A stretch of 64,000 bases of DNA from an uncultured Bacteroidales bacterium (lineage in GTDB: Bacteria; Bacteroidota; Bacteroidia; Bacteroidales; Paludibacteraceae). The stretch covers positions 1 to 64,000 of the forward strand of contig CADCDS010000012.1 in assembly GCA_902800215.1 (NCBI GenBank), read 5' to 3'. The translations under genes were made by a program, and so were the position numbers. Below the pieces are notes generated by a model. The model did no database searches, was not told the origin of the DNA, and was given only the letters and a program-made list of their open reading frames with translations. Below, one piece after another: positions 1-10,800 of this stretch. Position 1 is the stretch's first letter; each line of letters opens with the position of its first letter.

Positions 1-50
1 TAGGCCTGTCGCTAGCGTTCATCCTGAGCCAGGATCAAACTCTTCGTTGT
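1..50 (-). rRNA. 16S rRNA, 5' end only
   Basis: The reverse complement carries the universal 16S 5' sequence AGAGTTTGATCCTGGCTCAG followed by GATGAACGCTAGCGACAGGC. By alignment with E. coli numbering the mature 5' end falls at about position 50. The rest of the rRNA operon lies to the left of the window. Confidence 0.95.
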
Positions 51-234
51 AAAAGAAATTATAAGATAGCTCAGAATAATCGATTTATCAAGTGTAGAAA
101 TTTTAGGGAACCATTTTTACTCAGATTGCTCTGAGCTCAGTTCTTGTACTACAATCTTGTTATGAATAGACATCTTTTCAAAGATCATTGCTCTCGTTCT
201 TGGGAGTTACCCGTTTTTTGAGCGAAAGCGGATG
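51..234 (-). other. rRNA operon leader
   Basis: This is the transcribed leader between the rrn promoter and 16S rRNA. It holds no credible gene. A small stem, CTCAGA/TCTGAG, sits at 120-135 and may belong to pre-rRNA processing, which is an inference only. Confidence 0.5.
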
Positions 235-266
235 CAAAGGTACAACAAATTTTTGATATGACCAAA
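235..266 (-). promoter_or_regulatory. rRNA operon promoter (-33/-7, Bacteroidota type)
   Basis: On the minus strand TTTG (266-263) is followed after exactly 20 nt by TACCTTTG (242-235), matching the TTTG / TAnnTTTG consensus of the Bacteroidota primary sigma factor. It points toward the 16S gene. Confidence 0.75.
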
Positions 267-348
267 TATTTTTGCAAAAAAATTTCAAAAAAAATGCATT
301 TTCTTTGTAAGTGCCTGATAATCAGCGATGGATTTTTTGCGATTTTTT

Positions 349-375
349 TGGGAAAAAGGGGAAAAAGGGGAAAAT
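349..375. repeat. Nine-base direct repeat, three units
   Basis: Three consecutive units of GGGGAAAAA (first and last slightly degenerate) lie between the rrn promoter and tRNA-His. It is one of the many short-period arrays of this window. The surrounding 267-470 holds no gene that I can support. Confidence 0.6.
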
Positions 376-470
376 AGGTGTACTCCACCCGATGGAAGCG
401 CGTAAAACGGGCGTTCTCGTATAATATATATAATAGGAACGCGTGTACGCGCGCATGAATAAAAACAAAA

Positions 471-492
471 AAGAGAGTCGGATGACTCTCTT
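471..492 (-). terminator. Terminator of tRNA-His
   Basis: The stem GAGAGTC/GACTCTC with a four-base loop, extended by two A-T pairs, is followed on the minus strand by a T-rich run (TTTTTTGTTTTTATT). It stands immediately downstream of the tRNA. Confidence 0.75.
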
Positions 493-495
493 CTG

Positions 496-569
496 GGTGG
501 AGAGTGGGGCTCGAACCCACGACACTCGGAACCACAATCCGATGCTCTGCCAACTGAGCTATGACCACC
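496..569 (-). tRNA. tRNA-His (GTG)
   Basis: Read on the minus strand, the D arm (GCTC..GAGC), anticodon stem TCGGA/TCCGA with loop TTGTGGT (anticodon GTG), and T arm GTGGG-TTCGAGC-CCCAC are all present, with the extra 5' G and discriminator C typical of tRNA-His. CCA is not encoded. The oddity is the acceptor stem: GTGGTCA against TCTCCAC leaves U-U and C-C mismatches at pairs 5-68 and 6-67. Its own promoter lies at 636-667 and its terminator at 471-492. Confidence 0.9.
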
Positions 570-593
570 ATGCGCGAACTGCGTTCGCATTGC

Positions 594-614
594 AAATTGG
601 AGATTGGAAATTGG
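594..614. repeat. Seven-base direct repeat, three units
   Basis: Units AAATTGG, AGATTGG, AAATTGG follow each other without gaps in the tRNA-His 5' leader. The same unit family appears inside rimO at 37701-37728. Confidence 0.75.
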
Positions 615-635
615 ACAATTCTCCAAAAGCGGGTG

Positions 636-667
636 CAAAGGTACTGCTTTTTTTTGAAATATGCAAA
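636..667 (-). promoter_or_regulatory. Promoter of tRNA-His
   Basis: On the minus strand TTTG (667-664, in the context AAATTTGCATAT) is followed after 20 nt by TACCTTTG (643-636). Confidence 0.8.
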
Positions 668-716
668 TTTTTTTCACTTTTTTTGCAAAAAATTTTTATA
701 TATGGTAAAAAAGTCG

Positions 717-769
717 TATCTTTGCGGGCTTTTTGTATACGTGCGCATGCATATGCCTGCGAATGCGCA
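717..769 (+). promoter_or_regulatory. -7 element and 5' UTR hairpin of the OMP/giant-protein unit
   Basis: TATCTTTG at 717-724 fits TAnnTTTG. The expected -33 position (693-697) carries only TTTT, so the upstream element is weak. In the leader, TGCGCAT at 742-748 and ATGCGCA at 763-769 can pair, with a second palindromic core between them. The hairpin could influence expression of the following genes, which is an inference. Confidence 0.5.
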
Positions 770-802
770 TGAAGATAAATATAGAATAATATACACACAC
801 GT

Positions 803-1768
803 ATGATAGAAAAAATGAACGTTATTCATTCAGTCAAACGAGTTATGCTGCTATCGATGGCAGTGATGATTTGTTTATCGGCAAGCAGTCAAAGTTTCCG
901 TCGTCACCATAATCCATTTGAAGGAGGGGATGATTTCCATTTCGGATACATCAGCGGAAGTGTCGGTTACTCGATGCTTCAGACGAGTGTAGCGAATGCG
1001 ATGCCATACGGCAATGTAGGCGGTACGGTAGGATTGGGGTACGAGTTCCGGAACAGCGGATTATGGGTGAACGTAGGTCTGCAGTTGAGTTTTCACAAGT
1101 CGAAGTTAGTGATGGACGAATATGATACGCGCAGTGAAGCGGATCAGTCTCATTACGCAGGCTTGGATACGCAGGGTGAGCAGACGGTTTTTCACTACAA
1201 GCTGAACCAGACGGACGAGGTACAATGGAAGTTTATCGACGTGCCGGTGATGGTAGGCTACTACGTGAAGGGATTCCATGTAGGTGGCGGTCTGAAGGTA
1301 GGCTATGCGATTGATCCGAGGACTCGGTCGTACGGTACATATAACCTGAGTGCGACGAACCTGATGTACGATGTGACGTTTGAGAATATGCCGGATCGGG
1401 GTTACACGGATTATACGTTTGACCAGAAGGACAAGAACCGGATGAATGTAGGTGTCAGTCTGATTGGAGAGTTGGGATACGATTTACTTTCCTCTGTTCC
1501 GACGCGGAACCGGGTATGTAATGTGCTGAAATTAAGTTTCTACATCGAATACGGTTTGAATAACTTCTTACGTGACCGGGATGACAACTTACCGCGTGTG
1601 ATGACAACGGAGGATGCGACGAAGCCGGTTATCCCACCCTATTTGAACACCTTTAATTCCGCTGCGAGAACGGTTCCGTTCTACACCGGCGTGAAATTGA
1701 CGTATATGATTGGTGGCAGCCGTACGGCTCGAGTAGGATTCCACCACGGGTGTATGTGCTATAATTAA
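803..1768 (+). CDS. Outer-membrane beta-barrel protein
   Basis: A 321-residue protein with an N-terminal signal peptide (hydrophobic core about residues 13-27, cleavage after LSASS) and many alternating amphipathic, Gly/Tyr-rich strands, as in Bacteroidota PorT/OmpA-N-like porins. Phrases such as YISGSVGYSML and VGLGYEFRNSGLWVNVGLQLSF are typical of small outer-membrane barrels. It ends in a Cys-containing tail (HHGCMCYN). Two starts are possible, ATG at 803 or at 815; both keep the signal peptide. It lies 40 nt upstream of the giant T9SS-tagged repeat protein and probably shares its transcript. By analogy with the SprF/SprB pairing it may help secrete or anchor that protein, but it shows no recognisable PorP/SprF signature. 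Confidence 0.7.
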   Translation: MIEKMNVIHSVKRVMLLSMAVMICLSASSQSFRRHHNPFEGGDDFHFGYISGSVGYSMLQTSVANAMPYGNVGGTVGLGYEFRNSGLWVNVGLQLSFHKSKLVMDEYDTRSEADQSHYAGLDTQGEQTVFHYKLNQTDEVQWKFIDVPVMVGYYVKGFHVGGGLKVGYAIDPRTRSYGTYNLSATNLMYDVTFENMPDRGYTDYTFDQKDKNRMNVGVSLIGELGYDLLSSVPTRNRVCNVLKLSFYIEYGLNNFLRDRDDNLPRVMTTEDATKPVIPPYLNTFNSAARTVPFYTGVKLTYMIGGSRTARVGFHHGCMCYN

Positions 1769-1770
1769 AG

Positions 1771-1805
1771 GCGAAAGGCGAAAGGCGAATGGTTATTGGA
1801 AATTG
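1771..1805. repeat. Seven-base direct repeat, five units, at a gene junction
   Basis: GCGAAAG, GCGAAAG, GCGAATG, GTTATTG, GAAATTG run from just after the stop codon of the barrel protein to three bases before the ATG of the giant gene. The same GCGAAAG unit recurs inside the coding sequence at 38351-38406 and 38495-38529. Confidence 0.85.
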
Positions 1806-1808
1806 AAT

Positions 1809-4800
1809 ATGAAAAAAAATCTCTATAGATTATTGAGTTGTCTGCTACTGATGACAGTAGCGTCAGCGAGCAGTTATGCTGCGAACGGCATTATCGAGAC
1901 GCGGAACTACAAGATCTGTCCAGGTGACACGATTGAGATAGATACGCGTAAGACGGTTGTTTATTCGGATACGATCCTGTACGACACGTTACAAGTGGCC
2001 GATCCGGCGCAGGACAGTGTATATCAGTACATTGTGAATGTCTATCCTCCGTTTTTGAATCTTCAGGAGCGTACGTTAGAACGCGGAACGAGTTTCGATT
2101 GGCGTGAGTTGACGATCGACAAGGCGGGTACGTACGAGAGGGTTTACAAGACGACAGAGGGTCAATGCGACAGTATCTACCGGCTGATTGTTCGTGAGCG
2201 CGTAGAGACAAGGATTACGCAGACGTTGTGTAAAGGAAGCAGTATCTCCTTTGGTAATCAGACGATTACGGAAGGCGGCGTTTACCGCGACACGATACAT
2301 TTCAGCGATTACGATTCGATTACGGTGCTGACGCTGAACTTGATCAAGCCGGATACGGTGATTACGACTGTGCGTATACCGGAAGGCGAGAGTTGGGAAT
2401 GGAACGGTACGCCGTACAGTGCTGCCGGAACGTACTATACGTCACCGGAGCCGAACCGGTTCGGTTGCGATTCGCTGAACGTGCTGCAGTTAACGACGTA
2501 TGCGGTAGATACGATCGATACGACGGCGATACTGTGTCCGAACGAGACGATCACATGGCACGGTATGACGCAGGGGACAACGGGAGAGTATGCTTTTCCT
2601 GGTACAAGGACCAACGGGGACAAGGTATATTACCGTTTGCACCTGACGGTGAAAGAGCAAGTGATGATCGACACGACGTTTACGATCTGCGACGATGAGC
2701 GTTTGCAATTCAACGGCAAGACGTATGTGAATGCCGGAGAATACTACGATGCCTATACCTGCGATACGACGTATAAGATCACGATTGTGAAGCACCCCAC
2801 CCAACTGCATCTGCAGACGGGTGTGTTAGACCGAACGAATCCGTACTACTGGCAATACCGGTTGGACGGAGAGGCAAAGACGGATACGCTGTATGAACCG
2901 GGCGTATATGAGCACACGACGCATAATGCAGAAACGGGCTGCAATGATATATGGCGGTTGGTTCTGACAAGAGACGAGTCGAGTTATCACTTTATTGAGA
3001 CGGTTACGATTTGCGAGAACGAGCCGTTTGACTGGCGTGGCAGGACGGGCCTGAACCGATCGGGTATCGGTCAGACGACACATTACTACGACCGTTACCG
3101 CACGGCAGCGGATCAGGACAGTATCTACGAGTTGGTACTGACGGTGAATCCGGTACTGCGTACGAGCCGGACGATTCCTTTCTGCGGCAGTGTAGTATGG
3201 GGCAATGAGGAAGTGACGGAGTCGAAGGTGGTGATAGACACACTGCAAAGCGTTCAATATCAGTGCGATAGCATTGTGACAACGGTGCTGGTAAAAGGTA
3301 TTCCTTTTGTTCACCACGACACGGTGACGATTCAACCGGGTGAGACGATTGAGTGGCGCGGTCAGACGATTACGAACGACGGTCAATATGCAGACCGATA
3401 CGTGAGTGCGTCGGGTTGCGACAGTGTATATACCTTAGGTGTAGGTCTGCAAGCCGAGGCACCGACGACGAAGACACGGACGTGGTACTACACGATGTGT
3501 GAAGGCAGTTACTATGAATGGTTCGGTCAGAAGTACTACAATGCAGGCACGTATGTAGATACGGTTTTTGCAGCAAACACAACGGATGTGGTTGATTCTC
3601 TGCACATTCTGCAGTTAACGGTGAATCCGATATATGCGTCGAGTGAGCGGATCACATTCCTGACGTTCCCCCAGACGTACCGTGAGCAGGTTATTCCAAG
3701 TGCGGGAACGTACACGTTCCATTATACGTCTTCGTTAGGTTGCGATAGTGTTATCACGGCGTATATCGATCAGGAAGTTTATCGGGACGAGATCAGCGTG
3801 ACGATCTGTCCGAACGACACGTATATATGGAGTTACGACGGCCAGACATACAATGTATCGGGCAAATACACGAAGGTGGAGCAAGACGGGAACGGCAATG
3901 ACAGCATTATTCACGTGCTGAATCTGAATGTTCGCTATATCCCGGAGACGCCGGTTGAAGAGACGATTTGTAAGGGTGAGACGTATGTGTTCGGTGACCA
4001 ATCGCTGACGGAGAGCGGTGTATATCGGCATACGTACCACGTGAGCGGCGGATGCGACAGCGTGGTCGTCTTATCGCTGAATGTACTGAATCCGGACACG
4101 TCTTATACCGCTATCCAACGGCCGGAAGGATCGACGTATGTATGGAACGGGACGACGTATTATGCGCCGGGCATGTATTTCTACTACGGCACGAATGCGC
4201 ATGGTTGCGATTCGGTTGCGGTTTTGAATTTTACTTATAATCAAGTAGATACGATTGAAGAGCACTTGACGGTTTGTCCGAATGAGTTACCGTTTGTATG
4301 GCACGGCATTGAAGGCAACCAGACGAAACACTACACGAAAGTAGAGACCGAGGCGGGTGGCAACATGATCGTTTACAGCTTGTATTTGACGGTAAGGGAA
4401 GTGGTAGAGACCGACACGACGTTTGTTATCTGCGCGGACGGTAGCGTAAGCTTCAACGGTCAGACATACACAGAGGCGGGTCATTACCGGGATTACCTGA
4501 ATTGCGACACGCTGATGAACGTACATATTGTAAAACATCCGCAACAGGTATATGAGACGAACGCGAAGTTAGGTGCGGGTCACGGTTACACCTGGACGTA
4601 TATGGACAACGGCGAGGAGAAGACCGAAACCTTCCATGAAGCCGGTACATATGAGTTCGAGAGTCCGAATGCGACGACGGGATGCAGCGAGATTTGGCGA
4701 TTGGTACTGACAAAAGACGAGACGAGTTATCATTTCGTTGAGACCGAGACGATTTGCGAGGGAGAAGATTACAGTTGGCGCGGTTTGACTAATCTTGGCC

Positions 4801-7800
4801 AGCAAGGCATCGGCGAGACGAGTCATTATTTCGACAGTTACAAGACGCGTGCGGGTCAAGACAGTATCTATGAGCTGGTACTGACCGTGACACCGATTGA
4901 GCGGACGGTAAGGACGGTTGTTTTCTGCGGCGAGACGACCTGGAAGGGCAAGACGTATGACCGTTCGGCCGTGGTTTACGACACGATTGCGACGGCCAAC
5001 GGATGTTACCGGATCGAGCGGATTAACTTAGATAAAGCGACACCGTTCTACCAGAGCGAGACCAAGGATTTACCGCAAGGAACGGTGCTTCACTGGCACG
5101 GACAGAATATCACGACAGACGGTACGTACTACGATTATAACACGACGATTGACGGTTGCGACAGTATCTATCAGATCACGGTAACGATTATCCCTGCGGC
5201 ACCGGAGAACAACCAGTACGCCGAGGAGTTATCGACTTGCGAAGGCGACACGATTGTATGGCGCGGCAAGGATATCTGGCGTAGCGGCACGTATGTGGAT
5301 ACGGTTTACAAGGCAGGTACGAGTGTGATCGACTCGGTATTCACATTGAAGTTCACCGTTTGGCCGTCACCGAAGGACACGATCTATCAGCACATGTACA
5401 CTTGTGCAGAAGGAGCATCGATCCGTTACAACGGTCAAGACTACTACCAGAACACCACGGTGGTAACGAATTTCCACACGATACACGGATGCGACAGTGT
5501 TGTGAAGGTATATATGCATTTCAACACGGCTGTTTATCTGGAGCGAAGCGACACGATTGCGGATACGGAGTTACCTCACCTGTGGACCTATCAATTATAT
5601 GATCCGTATAAGACGGATACGATTTTGACAACCGCCGGCACGTATTACCACTATACGGAGTCAGAAGGCGGCTGTAGGAACGAGGAGCGGATGACGTTAG
5701 TTGTTCATCCGACGTATCTGTATGCATTGGATACGACGGTATGCGAGACGTCATTACCGTTTGTATGGCGCGGCATGTCGCTGCAGCATCCGATCGGCGA
5801 GACGAAGCAGTACGAGGATCATCTGACGAGTGTGTTTGGTACGGACAGTATCTACCGCGTGAACTTGACGATTGTAGAGGCACCAAGAAGGACGGAACGG
5901 ATTGAGATTTGCGAGAACAAAGATACGATTATCAACGGGAAGAGCTATTTCGATCCGGTACTGTATCCGGTAGGTGTGGTCTTCCACGACACGGCTTACA
6001 AGCATTCTGCGGGTAACGAGTGCGACAGTATCATTTATTATGAGATCACGAAGACGCCTCAGCGCCATATCGTAGAGACACGAATCATGCATGAGGGTGA
6101 GACGATAGACTGGCGCGGCGAGACGATTACGGAGCTGGTGACGAAGACGTATACGCAAGAGACGGAGATCGATCCGGCAACGGGATGCGAGATGATCTAT
6201 CAGTTACGGGTGATTGCAGAACGCAAAGACGTAGTCAGCATCTGCGCATTGGACACGCCGTATGTATGGGGTATCAACGGAGAGAACTACTACTCGACAG
6301 GCTTATACACGGATACGGTCTTTGACGCCGAACATTTCATTACGGATTACCGTTCACTGGATCTGACGGTTCAGATTCCGGTGGATACGGTGAAGGTATT
6401 ACGCGGTTGTCAGCCGGAAGGCGTGACCTGGAACGGGGTGACGTATCTGAGCGACACGATCTTCCGCGACACGCTGCAGACCTGCGACACGCTGTACACG
6501 GTGAAGATCCAAGTGGACACGACGTACACGATTGAGATCGTCGATACGATCTGCGAGCAAGCCTTACCGTATATCTTAGGCCGGCAGAATCCGGATACGA
6601 TCTGGAGTGAGGTGGTTCGTTATCCGCACACGGACAAGACGGCATGCGGATGCGATTCGACGGTTTATCTGACCTTACGTATCATTCCGGAATTGACGAA
6701 AAACGATTCGACGTTTGTATGTGAAGATTATCTGACGAGCGGCGGTGACGTGGTATTGGGTAACCTGACGGATCCGTGGTTCGAGCACCGAGAGAACGGC
6801 CGATACAGCGGCACATGGCAAGGCAAATGGACGGGTGTTCATTACACGAACGATACGATTGTGTATAACTGCGACAGTTCGTATTTCCACCATATCATCG
6901 TACGGCCTCACCAGGCGCTTATACCGGAGAAGACGTATGCGCTGTGTAAGGGCGATTCGGTTCAGTTATTCTGGCCGCACGACACGACGTGGATCAAGGC
7001 ACCGGGGGTATATTACGACACCGTTCCGACGATCTCGGCATGGATGGATACGAAGCATAACACGTTTATTCACAACGACCGGGCATACGAATGCGACAGT
7101 ATCACGAAATGGACGGTTGTTTATGCAGACACGCTGCATGAGCATTTGTACGCCCATATCCGTCAAGGCGAGACGTATGTATTCAACGACAGCGTACTGA
7201 GTACGACGGGTGTATATGACTCGATAGGTGATTACGTGAGTGCTATGGACTCGGCTCACCACTTCTGCAAGGCTGTTTACAGTCTACACCTGACGGTAGA
7301 TCCGACATATAGCTATCAAGACACGATTGAGATATGCCATATAGCGAATCGGGAGTACACGTATACGTTCAACGACGATAAAGCAGAACATTTTGCGTTT
7401 AAGTTCCAGACACCGGATCAAGACTCGGCACTGCTGCATTTCACCGATTCGACAAAGCATTTGTCCTACGGGTTCTATGACCATTTCTATGATTTGGTTG
7501 TTTACTACCGTCAGCAATACGAGACGCACTTGTACGACACAATCTGTAATAACGGATACCGGTACTGGTACGAGCATCACCAAGACGGCACCCGCACGAC
7601 GCGTACGCTTCATTATACAGGAACGTATTACGACACGGTACCGGCTACGAATCTGTGCGACAGCGTGATTATCTTACACCTCTACGTACGTGAGCCGGTT
7701 CGGACCAGATACTATGCGGATACGGCGACGGACCGTGAGTTACCGTTCTTATGGTCGCATACCTGGAAGAAGGCGGATGGCACGGATACGACGCATGTGG

Positions 7801-10800
7801 ATTCGCTGTGGGCGAATGGCCAGTATAAATTCACGATGCCGAACCAGTACGGTTGTGACTCCACGGTAGTTACCGACTTCACGGTTCATTATACGCATGT
7901 ATTCCGTGATACGATTGATGTATGTGCGCCGATTGAGACGACCCACACGCATTTCTGGAACACGGGATATGAACAGACGTTCACGGTTCCGAACGCAGAC
8001 GACACGATCAGCTATGCAGATACCTTGATTACGTACTATCCGTTAGACAGTATCTATGTACTATTCGTGAACTACAAAGCGCAGACGATCACCTATCTGG
8101 ATGAGAATTTATGTTACGGCGATTCGCTGCAGTTCGGTTTGAGCCGTGCCCACCAGCCGCGGTTCCTGAAACAGAGCGGTGTTTATCGGGATACATTGGT
8201 ACGGACGGAGAACGGATGCGATTCGATTATCGAATTGAGACTGAACGTGTTCCCCCGTTATTATAACGACTCGACGAAGCATATTGCGGATGTGGACACG
8301 CCGTATGTATGGATTCATAAACAGAATGGCGTAGAGGTAGGACGCGACTCGTTGTACGCAAGCGGACGATACGGATTCCGCTATCCGTCAACGTACGGAT
8401 GCGACAGCATCGACAGTTTAACCTTATTCGTTCATCCGACGTACGTGTTCCATGACTCGGTAACGATCTGTTACAGCGAGACGCCGTACACGTGGTTTGA
8501 CAAGCAAGACATCTATGAGACGGGTACTTATACCAAGCGTTTCCTGACCACTTACGGTTACGACAGCACGTATATACGATATGTGGAAGTGCTTCCGATC
8601 CAGAACGAGACGATTCCGGTATCGATCTGTGAAGGCAGTTCGTATCTGTTCGCCGGTAAGCATCTGACGGAGCAAGGCACGTATGTGGATACGCTGACAG
8701 CGGTGAACGGCTGCGACAGTGTTGCGACCTTGATATTAACGGTAAACAAACCGTATTTCAACACGCGGACGGAGCATATCTTAGAAGGCGACTCGACGTC
8801 GTTCTTCGGCGAGGTATATAAGACGACAGGCACATATACGCATTACGGCCGCACACCGGAAGGATGCGACAGCACATCGGTATTGCAAGTTGTTGTTCAC
8901 CCGTTAGTGGATACGACGGTGACGGTATGTAAGACGGAGCTTCCGTATCTATGGGTGAATAAATGGAACGGCAAAGTGACGCCGCTGTATGCCGCCGGCA
9001 TCTATCGGAACGACACGAGTTTCGTGAACGGCGAACGGATGTTCTACGGTTTGCGTCTGGTAGTCAACGAGCCGACGGATACGACGATCTACCGCGAGAT
9101 CTGTGAAGGCGACTTGTATAACTTCAACAACCGGTTCTTAGGTGTATCAGGAGAATACCGCGACACGATCAAGAACGGTAACGGATGCGACAGCGTGGTG
9201 ATCTTACACCTGAACGTACTGCAGAAATACTATCACTCGATCGAGCGCAGTATTTTCGAGGGTGACACGGTTATGTTCCAGGGAGCACCCTACTCTACGG
9301 CGGGTATCTATCCGGTTCGGTTCACCTCATCGTTCGGTTGCGACAGTATCCTTGAGTTACGTCTGACGGTGAACCGTCTGTTCGACGACTCGGTATCTGT
9401 TTGCGCGAACGAGTTACCGTTAGTATGGCGTGGCAAGACGATTTACGAATCGGGTACCTACCGCGACTCGGTAGTGAACACAGATGGTAAGTTGAGTACG
9501 ATCGGATTGAAAGTGACGGTACTGCCGACGGCACGGTTGGAAGAGCCGATTGTAGCGACTATCTGCGAGGGCGATTTCTACCAGTTCAACAATCAGAAAT
9601 TGACAGAGCAGGGAACGTATTACGATACGCTGACAGCGGTGAACGGCTGTGATTCGATTGTGATGCTGTCGCTACAGGTACAGCCGATTAACCATCAGAC
9701 GGAGACGAGAACGATCTTTGCCGGCGATACGGTACTGTTCCACGGCGACACATGTACAACATCGGGTATCTATACGTATACGAGTCAGAACGTCAACGGA
9801 TGTACAGATACGTATCAGTTGATACTGACGGTACTGAAAGACTTCAAGATCGACACAACGGCGTACGTATGCAGCAATGAGATCCCATTCGTATGGCACG
9901 GATACGAATACAGTGAAACGGGTGATTATGCTTTACCGACCGCATGGACGGATTCGTCACGGGTAGTAACGACCTTGCATCTGTTCGTACGAGAGACCGA
10001 GTACGTAGAAGAGAACATCAACCTGTGTTACGGTAATACGTTTATCATCAACGGAGACACGATTCGTGAAAGCGGTTCGTACTACGATACGGTTCCGGCT
10101 GAGAACGGATGCGACCGTGTGACGCGCTATATCATCAGCGTACAACCCGTCTTTGAGCGATGGGATACGATCCGTATCTCGGACAAGGAGACGTATACGT
10201 TCTGTGACCGCGTGCTGGATAAGGCAGGTGATTATGAATGCTCCGAGAAGACAGACTACGGTTGCGATGATATCCATCATTTGCACCTGGAGGTTCACCC
10301 GTCGTATTACTTCACGGAATACGAGAACCTATGTTCACACGACACGATCGAATGGCACGGACGCACGATTACGGCAGAAGGCCAATACAAGATCGACAAC
10401 TACACGACCCGGTACGGTTCGGATACGACGATTATCTACACGGACAAGTATCTGACGACCTACGGATTCGACAGCATCTATGAGTTACAGGTGACATTCC
10501 ACCCGTCGTACTACACATATGAGCAGCATACGATCAAGGAGTTGGATCAAGAAGGAACGTATATCCACGGTATTCATATCACGAAACTGGATACGATCTA
10601 CAAGGATGTATTAAAGACGACTTTTGGTTGCGACTCCATCTTCCAGATTGCGGTGAACACGAAACGAACGATTACGGTAGAGCGGACGCAACGAATCTGC
10701 GCGAACGAGAGTTATAACTTCTACGGCCAGCAACTGACGAAAGCCGGTAAATACGCGACTATTGTGAGTGGTGGCACCCAGGCGGCTTTCGATACGGTGG

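Noticed and set aside
185..677. Open frames of 70-136 codons across the rRNA leader and tRNA-His
   Set aside because: They run through the rrn promoter, the terminator and the tRNA gene and have no coding character.
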